Notes under the pieces: generated by a model
Database searches by the model: none
What the model saw: only the letters and a program-made list of their open reading frames with translations
What the model was told of the DNA's origin: nothing
Position numbers and translations under genes: made by a program
DNA from: Hadesarchaea archaeon
Lineage (GTDB): Archaea; Hadarchaeota; Hadarchaeia; Hadarchaeales; Hadarchaeaceae
Assembly (NCBI GenBank): GCA_029880065.1
Contig: JAOUPD010000033.1
Span: 1 to 11,273, forward strand
DNA length: 11,273 bases
Reading direction: 5' to 3'
Part shown: piece after piece, positions 6,274-11,273 of the stretch
How the letters are laid out: every line of letters starts with the position of its first letter
How positions within the stretch are numbered: the stretch's first letter is position 1

Positions 6274-7476
6274 CTAACCACCCCCGTCGCTATTTTGTCG
6301 TGCAGGTAAAATTGTTTTGATGAATTCTAGTACCACCGCGCCGGCTCGCTCGATGTTCGTCAGCTCAATCCTCTCGGGGGTGTCCTCAAGCGTGTGAATG
6401 TGGGGATACCCAATCGTCTTAGCATTGGGCAACGAGAACGCCCTCGCGATGAAGTTGCCGAGCTTGTCTTGGTCAGGAGTGTTGATCGAGAAAGTCGTCG
6501 CCCGCATCTTGGCCCGCACGAATGGGATGTGGTCGTACCCGGCGAGCGCTGCCCACCAAAACTTCGGATTTATCCCAACACTTTTCACACAGTTCGCGAG
6601 CCTTTCGTTGAGCTCAGGCGAAGTTCTCCTCCTTCGAAAGACACCGTTGCCCTCGATGACGTAAGCCTGAGAGCCGGCCCCGACCATATCCAGATTCAGC
6701 ACCATCGTATCTTTTGGTAGCGCCTTGCTCGCCACGAGCTTGCGCGCGCCCAAGAGCCCTTGCTCCTCTGCCCCAAGCGCTACAAAAGTTAGCGTGGCAT
6801 CGGCGGGCGGGGACTCTGCAGCCACGCGCGCTGCTTCCAGCATCACCACAACTCCTGAAGCGTTGTCATCAGCGCCCGGCGAGACGCGTCGGCCACTCGC
6901 AGCAATAAACATGCCGACGCAAACGGGCATAAAAACAATCGCGAGTATCCCCCATGCAACCCACCACGCCGAGAGCAAACCGAACGCCCTGAGAACGAGG
7001 GCGAGGGTGATGAAGACGAGGGCCGGCGCGAAGGTGAGCCTAACGAACAGGTGTAGCTCGTAGCTCACCATGCAGGGCGCCGAGTCATAGTGGGCGGTTA
7101 TCGCGGCACTCTTCTTCGACTCCCGCTCCCCAAGAGCGCCTATGATGTTCTGGCTCTTCCGCTTTGGCATCAGCCTGTCGAGCGAGCGCCAGACCACGAG
7201 TGCCAGAGCCCAGACGAGAAGAGAGGTTTCGGGTGGGAGGAAAAGTAATGTGATGAAAGCTGCGGCGAGGATGCACGCGGTGACTTTGGCCCGGGCGGCG
7301 CGGTTTACGAACTCAAACTCCTGCACCCGCGTCTTGAGCCCGTAGCTCTCGAACTGCTTTTGGACGTAATCCGCAGCCATGCCGTCGCCCCGTGTGCCGG
7401 CCAACCGAGGCCCGATCTCGTAGGCCAGCTTGTCGAGGTGCTCGAACGCGCGACGGGGTTCGAATTCTTGCATCAT
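6274..7476 (-). CDS. Membrane-embedded M28 family metallopeptidase
   Basis: Zinc aminopeptidase/carboxypeptidase-type peptidase of family M28, 400 residues. All metal and catalytic motifs are present: AHYDS (H129, D131), PGADDNASG (D203/D204), ALGAEEQG (E237 catalytic, E238 zinc), LNLDMVG (D263) and HIHTLEDTPE (H361). The protein has two hydrophobic segments before the first zinc motif (about 66-80 and 84-97). Two more (about 148-168 and 170-193) lie between the H129/D131 and D203 motifs, so the catalytic domain is split by a predicted membrane hairpin. Basic stretches flank the segments (RAARAK before the first, RSLDRLMPKRK after the second, SGRR after the fourth). By the positive-inside rule this would put the active site in the cytoplasm, an inference. 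Two ATGs start the frame (7476 and 7473); the second is better spaced from GGGG. Substrate unknown. Confidence 0.9.
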   Translation of the reverse strand: MMQEFEPRRAFEHLDKLAYEIGPRLAGTRGDGMAADYVQKQFESYGLKTRVQEFEFVNRAARAKVTACILAAAFITLLFLPPETSLLVWALALVVWRSLDRLMPKRKSQNIIGALGERESKKSAAITAHYDSAPCMVSYELHLFVRLTFAPALVFITLALVLRAFGLLSAWWVAWGILAIVFMPVCVGMFIAASGRRVSPGADDNASGVVVMLEAARVAAESPPADATLTFVALGAEEQGLLGARKLVASKALPKDTMVLNLDMVGAGSQAYVIEGNGVFRRRRTSPELNERLANCVKSVGINPKFWWAALAGYDHIPFVRAKMRATTFSINTPDQDKLGNFIARAFSLPNAKTIGYPHIHTLEDTPERIELTNIERAGAVVLEFIKTILPARQNSDGGG

Positions 7477-7501
7477 TCCCCTGCTTTAACTGAGTACAAA
7501 C

Positions 7502-7511
7502 GATTAATAGC
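7502..7511. promoter_or_regulatory. Shared TATA-like element between tRNA-Leu and the peptidase gene
   Basis: GATTAATAGC lies about 26 bases before the tRNA 5' end (7533), the expected TATA position. Because its core TTAATA is nearly symmetric (TATTAA on the other strand), it also lies about 25-30 bases before a plausible start for the divergent M28 peptidase gene. The 56-base gap offers little else, so one element may serve both directions. Confidence 0.45.
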
Positions 7512-7532
7512 TTCAACTCAAGATTTTCACCT

Positions 7533-7635
7533 GCGGGGGTAGCCAAGTCAGGTCAAAGGCGCCAGTCGCGAAAGGGCGAAACTCAAGATCTGGCCTCGAA
7601 GGAGTTCGGGGGTTCGAATCCCCTCCCCCGCACCA
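7533..7635 (+). tRNA. tRNA-Leu(CAA), intron-containing, CCA encoded
   Basis: Full class II tRNA. Acceptor GCGGGGG (7533-7539) pairs with CCCCCGC (7625-7631); discriminator A7632; encoded CCA at 7633-7635. D stem GCC (7542-7544)/GGC (7558-7560) with GG in the loop. The long variable arm, 7594-7607, has a CTC-GAAG-GAG hairpin. The T arm is GGGGG-TTCGAAT-CCCCT (7608-7624). The anticodon loop CTCAAGA (7582-7588) gives anticodon CAA, decoding UUG. The 3' anticodon strand TCTGG (7589-7593) needs CCAGA on the 5' side, but the gene has CCAG (7562-7565), then 15 extra bases, then A7581. Removing 7566-7580 gives an 88-base tRNA with a perfect 5-bp anticodon stem. Class II form and anticodon both point to leucine. 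Confidence 0.95.
7566..7580 (+). other. 15-base tRNA intron at non-canonical position 30/31
   Basis: TCGCGAAAGGGCGAA interrupts the anticodon stem between tRNA positions 30 and 31, not at the usual 37/38. A bulge-helix-bulge can be drawn: CGCC (7560-7563) pairs with GGCG (7575-7578) as a perfect 4-bp central helix, flanked by 3-base bulges AGT (7564-7566) and AAA (7579-7581). Cutting each bulge after its second base, as archaeal splicing endonucleases do, removes exactly 7566-7580, the same borders required by the tRNA fold. The outer helix is weak (G7559-C7582, G7558-U7583) and the inner part is a single pair or a C-GAAA-G tetraloop, so this is a relaxed form of the motif. Confidence 0.85.
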
Positions 7636-7698
7636 TAGGCTGACCCGGTGGAAAATTTTACTCTCAGAGCAGGAAAAAAGCAAAATGGGTTCTCCCTA

Positions 7699-7716
7699 AT
7701 GGGGAAGATCCCCCAT
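7699..7716. terminator. Hairpin between the tRNA gene and the HAD gene end
   Basis: ATGGGG (7699-7704) and CCCCAT (7711-7716) form a perfect 6-bp stem with a 6-base loop. It lies 14 bases beyond the stop codon of the - strand HAD gene and 64 bases after the tRNA. No T run follows on either strand, so it is not a classical terminator, but it could mark or protect the 3' end of the - strand transcript. The rest of 7636-7729 shows nothing recognisable apart from TTTTA near 7652-7656, which may end the tRNA transcript. Confidence 0.4.
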
Positions 7717-7729
7717 CTCTCACCTATGT

Positions 7730-8512
7730 CTATAGAATCTTCTTCAATTCCCTTAGGTCCGATATCACGTAGTCAGCAGCAGCAGATATCCTTCTTTTTA
7801 TTATTCCGACGAATTGAATGGCCTTGAAACCGTTTTCCTTCGACTTTTCCACATCCTCTACCGGGCGATCGCCGATTATCAACGCCTGAGAGGGCTGAAT
7901 TCCCATTCCGCGCAAATCGTCAGCTAATTTCTTGTAAATCGTGCCATCAAGTTTTTCCATACCTTTGTAGCTCAAATCAATATCTCCGTTGTTTTTAATT
8001 CTGCCATGATTAGTTATTATCTCGGAGAAATAAGGACTTAAACCAAATGCATTTAGAACATTAGGGAGACCTTTTACCGCTCCTTCGATCGCCAAATCCG
8101 CAACTACATTGATGCTTACTCCCTTCTCTTTCAAATACTCAAGACATTCCTTCAACCCATCCGCAATTCTTATGTACTTAAAACCTCTTTCTCGAAAAAT
8201 TGCGACGACATCAGGATCATCGTCCAGAACATAGGATAAAAATCTCTGCATGTCTGTCTCCCTAAGACGTTTAATTCGAAAATATTTCTTCCAAAAATCT
8301 ATTTTATCCTCTACAGCATCCATCAATCGCTCCTCATAATCATACTGTTCTATTAGTTCATCAAAACGCGCCACTTTCTGATTAATTATATCCGGTCTCC
8401 CCTTTTTAGTATAAATCTCTTTTATCAACTCTACCCAATTCTGATAATTTCCGCTCGGGTCTATTATTGTTTCTCCGAAGTCGAACCCGCACCAACGAAT
8501 CGAGATACTCAT
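7730..8512 (-). CDS. HAD-superfamily hydrolase-like protein with altered motif I
   Basis: A 260-residue protein with a HAD (haloacid dehalogenase-like) core and a helical cap inserted after motif I. Motif I is FDFGETI (10-16): the nucleophile D11 is present but the second Asp of the usual DxD is Gly13. Motif II, in GVSINVVADLA (131-141), lacks the usual Ser/Thr. A lysine for motif III may be K194/K195. Motif IV, ALIIGDRPVEDVEKSKENG (210-228), is good, with D215 and D220. The segment 25-110, rich in Tyr, Asp, Lys and Arg, is the probable cap. The ATG follows GGGGGA in a suitable position. It is the last gene of a - strand run, 56 bases after the flavoprotein gene. Its DNA is far more AT-rich than genes left of the tRNA. 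The fold is likely; activity and substrate are unknown. Confidence 0.78.
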   Translation of the reverse strand: MSISIRWCGFDFGETIIDPSGNYQNWVELIKEIYTKKGRPDIINQKVARFDELIEQYDYEERLMDAVEDKIDFWKKYFRIKRLRETDMQRFLSYVLDDDPDVVAIFRERGFKYIRIADGLKECLEYLKEKGVSINVVADLAIEGAVKGLPNVLNAFGLSPYFSEIITNHGRIKNNGDIDLSYKGMEKLDGTIYKKLADDLRGMGIQPSQALIIGDRPVEDVEKSKENGFKAIQFVGIIKRRISAAADYVISDLRELKKIL

Positions 8513-8568
8513 TTGATTCCCCCGAGTTCGAGAAAAACTTTCATGATACCATTCATCTCTTCTAGTGT

Positions 8569-9195
8569 CTATTGCTTTGGATAACGTCCCGTTTTATACT
8601 TTCTCTTTACCAACGTGGTAAGTCGGGCATCGTACTCCTCTGGAAATCTATGTTGCTTTATGAGCGTCACGACTTCTCTTCCCAGCTCATACGCCGCTTT
8701 CATCGCCCGTTCGTCCTTTGTGATTTCTCCCTTCTCCCTCGCTAGCCCCTCGACCCATTCCGCTGAAAACATGTGGTGAATTAAAAAGTAAAAATAAAGG
8801 GTATGTAAGGCACTCGCAGCACCAGCCCTAGCAGTAACGGCTATGCCACTAGCGACCTTGTTTGCCAGCCTAATACGTGGGTATAACAACGCATAGGTCC
8901 TATCGAGCAGAGCCTTTGCCTGTCCAGACATAGAATAAAAGTACACGGGGGTACCTATGATGATTCCATCAGCATTCAGCATTTTTTCATAGAGTGGTTG
9001 CATGTCGTCCTTTATCTTGCATTCACCAGTTTTTTCACATGAGAGACAACCATCGCAGGGTTTGATATCTTTGCCCACGACAGAAAATAGCTCGGTTTCT
9101 GCTCCACTATCCCTTGCGCCAGTCAATGCCTCCTGCATTAAAATCTCTGTGTTTCCACCTTTTCTAGGACTGCACGAAATTCCTAAAACCTTCAT
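8569..9195 (-). CDS. Iron-sulfur flavoprotein (NADPH-dependent FMN reductase fold)
   Basis: A 208-residue flavodoxin-like protein of the iron-sulfur flavoprotein (Isf) family, which carries FMN and a 4Fe-4S cluster and passes electrons, for example from ferredoxin to oxygen or peroxide in methanogens. The FMN phosphate loop is SPRKGGNT at 9-16. The compact cluster motif C-x2-C-x2-C-x5-C is at C47, C50, C53 and C59 and is followed by KIKDDM. GTPVYFYSMSGQAKALLDR at 81-99 is the second flavin-binding and dimer element. It has its own TATA box, a GAGG ribosome site at 9203-9206 and an ATG start. The HAD gene follows 56 bases downstream and may share the transcript. Family is secure; physiological partner unknown. 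Confidence 0.9.
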   Translation of the reverse strand: MKVLGISCSPRKGGNTEILMQEALTGARDSGAETELFSVVGKDIKPCDGCLSCEKTGECKIKDDMQPLYEKMLNADGIIIGTPVYFYSMSGQAKALLDRTYALLYPRIRLANKVASGIAVTARAGAASALHTLYFYFLIHHMFSAEWVEGLAREKGEITKDERAMKAAYELGREVVTLIKQHRFPEEYDARLTTLVKRKYKTGRYPKQ

Positions 9196-9228
9196 TAATT
9201 TTCCTCAATCTCACTGGCTAAATGCGCA

Positions 9229-9236
9229 TATAAAAT
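9229..9236 (-). promoter_or_regulatory. TATA box of the iron-sulfur flavoprotein gene
   Basis: On the - strand TTTTATAT (9236 to 9229) is a strong archaeal TATA box, 34 bases before the ATG. It gives a short leader containing GAGG. It lies in the 96-base gap after the LLM gene, so this gene need not depend on read-through from it. Confidence 0.65.
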
Positions 9237-9291
9237 TTGTCTTCATGGACTAAAATACTGCCTCAGCTTGGGGAAGGATTGAAACTTCAAA

Positions 9292-10290
9292 TTACAAACT
9301 CGGGAGCACTTCCTTCTCTATCCTGTCCCATTGGGTCTTTGAATCCGCACTCAGGGGATAAAGCGTTACTAGGTAAGCTCCTGAATCGTAAATCTCTTCA
9401 AGCTTCTCGATTACGTCCTCCGCATTTCCGATAACAGAGTCTCTCATTTTCATTTCGGCAGGCCCCCACGCCTTCCTAGTCACCCCCGAGAAGCGTCGCG
9501 AATCTTCCAAGGCTTTTTCCTTGTCGGGGTTGATGTTGACGTGGATTCTCTGGTTATATCCGACCTCCTTTGGTCCTTTGGGTCCTCTCCCGATCACGAC
9601 CTCCTTCCCAAATTTATTACAGTACACTTTCAATTTCTCTAGGCGCTCCTTTACATTCCAAGTTCCTTCTGGAAGGGAAGGTAAGCCCGAACAAGTCTCC
9701 AATGACCAGCTTGGTGCCCACTCGTTGCCATATTGCGCTGTCCTTCTTAGGGCGGCATCGGAGGCTCCACCCACCCATATTGGAGGATGGGGTTTCTGGA
9801 CGGTGGGAGGGCTGCAAAGATCTTTGAATGTAAAGAATTTTCCCCTGTAATCATTGATCGCAGGCTCCGTCCACAGCTTTATTATTATATCAAGTGATTC
9901 ATTGGTTATTTTCCCCCGTTCTTTGAATGATATTCCAAATTTTTCGAATTCAGAAGTTACCCACCCTGTCCCCACTCCTAGGATGAAACGTCCATTGGAT
10001 ATGATATCTAAGCTTGAACCGATGTCAGCGATATGTTTGGGATGAAGAAAGGGTACCTGCAAAACATCAGGACCAAGTTTAGCATGCTCGGTATGGGCAG
10101 CAATAGCAGTCATATAGGGTATTACATGGATCCTGTTTCGATCAAATCTCCCAAAGAATTCTGGAAAAGCGAGATAGTAAAGACCGGCATCGTCGGCCCT
10201 TTTGGCTATCTCTAGGTACTCTTTAAAAATTTCGTGATTTACTTTTTCGGCTTTTATTCGAATATTGTAACCCAATTTTTTTTCTGCCAT
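9292..10290 (-). CDS. LLM class (luciferase-like, probably F420-dependent) oxidoreductase, copy 1
   Basis: A 332-residue protein of the bacterial luciferase-like TIM-barrel superfamily. Archaeal members mostly use the deazaflavin F420 to move hydride to or from alcohols, pterins or other substrates. Visible family features: EYLEIAKRADDAGLYYLAFPEFF (24-46), HPKHIADIGSSLDIISNGRFILGVGTGW (83-110), EFEKFGISFKERG, a LWTEP segment, then QKPHPPIWVGGASDAALRRTAQYGNEWAP, typical of the F420-type subgroup. The C-terminus ends KTQWDRIEKEVLPSL. The ATG at 10290 gives a normal N-terminus, MAEKKLGYNIRI, with GGTG upstream. It is a close paralogue of the next gene upstream. F420 rather than FMN use is inferred from the family, and the substrate is unknown. 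Confidence 0.9.
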   Translation of the reverse strand: MAEKKLGYNIRIKAEKVNHEIFKEYLEIAKRADDAGLYYLAFPEFFGRFDRNRIHVIPYMTAIAAHTEHAKLGPDVLQVPFLHPKHIADIGSSLDIISNGRFILGVGTGWVTSEFEKFGISFKERGKITNESLDIIIKLWTEPAINDYRGKFFTFKDLCSPPTVQKPHPPIWVGGASDAALRRTAQYGNEWAPSWSLETCSGLPSLPEGTWNVKERLEKLKVYCNKFGKEVVIGRGPKGPKEVGYNQRIHVNINPDKEKALEDSRRFSGVTRKAWGPAEMKMRDSVIGNAEDVIEKLEEIYDSGAYLVTLYPLSADSKTQWDRIEKEVLPSL

Positions 10291-10335
10291 TTGTTTTCAC
10301 CGTTTTCATGAGCTTGGGGGGTATTGAAACTCAAA

Positions 10336-11273
10336 TTACAAACTCGGGAGCACTTCTTTCTCTACCCTCTCCCACTGGGTCTTTGAATCTGTGCTCAAGG
10401 GACAAAAAATCACCAAGTAGGCTCCGGCCTTGTAAAGTTCTTCGATCTTCTCAATCACGGTTTCAGCTTTCCCAAATGCCGCGTATCTCATTTTCATTTC
10501 AAACGAGCCTCCTCCTTGAGTCCGTCCCTTTCTGACATCTACCCAGAAGTGTTGCATATCTTCTATGGCTTTTTCTACATCAGGGTTGATATTCAAATTG
10601 ATTCTTAAGTTATATCCGACTTCCTTTGGTCCTTTGGGTTCTCGCCCAGACACGAACTCCTTCCCAAATTTCTTGCAGTATTCCTTCAATTTCTCGAGGA
10701 GCGCCTGGATACTCCACTCTTTTTCTGGTGTGCCCGATTCTTCTTGATACCAATTGCCCCCCGCCCACGCGTTACCGTATTGCGCTGTCCTCCTTAGGGC
10801 GGCATCGGAGAACCCCCCGACCCATATCGGAGGATGGGGTTTCTGAATGCATGGGGGACTGCAAACGTTTCTGAGTGTAAAGAATTTTCCATTAAACTCG
10901 GCGATTAAAGGCTCTGTCCACAACTTCTTTATTATATCTAGGGATTCATCGGTTCTTCTCCCTCGTTCTTTGATGGATATCCCAAAATTTTCAAATTCAG
11001 AGGGGACATTCATTCCCACCCCCGCCCCCAAGATGAAACGTCCATTGGATATGATGTCCAAACTTGCACCGATATCAGCGATATGCTTCGGGTGAAAAAG
11101 GGGTATCTCCAAAACATCGGTGCCAAGCTTAACATGCTCGGTTCTAGCGGCAATGGCAGCCATATACGGCACTACATGAATCCTGTTTGGATCTGCTCTC
11201 GCAAAGAATTCTGGAAAAGCCAGATAGTGAAGACCGGCATCATCAGCTCTTTTTGCCATCTCAAGATATTCAT
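10336..11273 (-). CDS. LLM class oxidoreductase, copy 2 (5' end beyond window)
   Basis: Paralogue of the preceding oxidoreductase, clearly more than half identical by eye over its whole visible length. The frame stays open to the window edge: before the internal MAKRADDAGLHYLAFPEFF it reads EYLE, matching EYLEIAKRADDAGL of copy 1. The true start therefore lies about 25-30 residues beyond the edge, and the internal ATG at 11259 is not the start. Conserved blocks are HPKHIADIGASLDIISNGRFILGAGVGM, FGISIKERG, QKPHPPIWVGGFSDAALRRTAQYGNAWA and KTQWERVEKEVLPSL. It differs most from copy 1 just after NAWAGG (WYQEESGTPEKEW against SWSLETCSGLPSLPEGTW) and in an insertion near GRTQGGGSFEMKM. The gap to copy 1 is 45 bases, so the two are probably cotranscribed. 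Confidence 0.9.
   Translation of the reverse strand, partial: EYLEMAKRADDAGLHYLAFPEFFARADPNRIHVVPYMAAIAARTEHVKLGTDVLEIPLFHPKHIADIGASLDIISNGRFILGAGVGMNVPSEFENFGISIKERGRRTDESLDIIKKLWTEPLIAEFNGKFFTLRNVCSPPCIQKPHPPIWVGGFSDAALRRTAQYGNAWAGGNWYQEESGTPEKEWSIQALLEKLKEYCKKFGKEFVSGREPKGPKEVGYNLRINLNINPDVEKAIEDMQHFWVDVRKGRTQGGGSFEMKMRYAAFGKAETVIEKIEELYKAGAYLVIFCPLSTDSKTQWERVEKEVLPSL

Larger units (their letters stand above)
9268..11273 (-). repeat. Tandem gene duplication of the LLM oxidoreductase
   Basis: The two oxidoreductase genes are head-to-tail copies with a repeat period of about 1,044 bases (stop codons at 9292 and 10336). DNA similarity continues past the stop codons: CAAATTACAAACTCGGGAGC is identical in both copies, and AGCTTGGGG plus ATTGAAAC just downstream of each stop are shared with small indels. 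The duplicated unit therefore included part of the 3' flank. Confidence 0.85.

Noticed and set aside
6394..7063. Several + strand open frames of 60-112 codons opposite the M28 peptidase
   Set aside because: They overlap each other and a confirmed gene, have Arg/Ser/Pro-rich shadow composition, and match no family that I recognise.
7455..7465. GGGGTTCGAAT near the peptidase start, identical to 11 bases of the tRNA T arm, as an attachment-site remnant
   Set aside because: It is in the coding sequence for the conserved N-terminus of the peptidase, is only 11 bases of a universal T-arm sequence, and lies on the wrong side of the tRNA for an insertion at its 3' end.

Overview
The window is archaeal chromosomal DNA. 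The evidence is a hypusine-type translation factor aIF5A, an archaeal Nob1 nuclease (PIN domain plus zinc ribbon), a short histone-fold-like protein, TATA boxes about 25-30 bases before likely transcript starts, frequent GTG/TTG starts with GGAGG-like ribosome sites, a tRNA-Leu gene interrupted by a bulge-helix-bulge intron, and a family of luciferase-like oxidoreductases that usually use F420. The lineage cannot be fixed from sequence alone. An uncultivated TACK-type or Hadarchaeota/Bathyarchaeia-like lineage is a guess, not a result.

Left part (1-7530, moderately GC-rich, housekeeping). On the + strand are an inositol-monophosphatase-family phosphatase, a 205-base gap holding two copies of an 18-base palindrome, panB (ketopantoate hydroxymethyltransferase, coenzyme A synthesis) and a 54-residue histone-like gene that ends in a T-rich terminator. 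Convergent to it is the aIF5A gene on the - strand. Divergent from aIF5A is a + strand pair, NAD kinase and nob1, joined stop-to-start with no gap. A PhoU-like (DUF47) gene follows with its own TATA box and converges on a PiT phosphate transporter gene on the - strand. Upstream of the transporter, on the same strand, are an MJ0936/YfcE-type phosphodiesterase and a membrane-inserted M28 metallopeptidase, again joined stop-to-start.

Centre (7533-7635). A tRNA-Leu(CAA) gene with encoded CCA carries a 15-base intron inside the anticodon stem (between positions 30 and 31). A bulge-helix-bulge fold predicts cuts exactly at the borders that restore a normal tRNA.

Right part (7636-11273, clearly AT-richer, all protein genes on the - strand). 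It holds a HAD-family hydrolase with an altered first motif, an iron-sulfur flavoprotein and two tandem copies of a luciferase-like (LLM) oxidoreductase, the second cut by the window edge. The change in base composition and gene type directly after a tRNA gene suggests an acquired segment.

I did not find a CRISPR array, transposase, defence system or rRNA. The most unusual items are the tRNA intron, the paired palindromes before panB, the M28 peptidase whose catalytic domain is split by a predicted membrane hairpin, and the asymmetric ion-binding motif of the PiT transporter.
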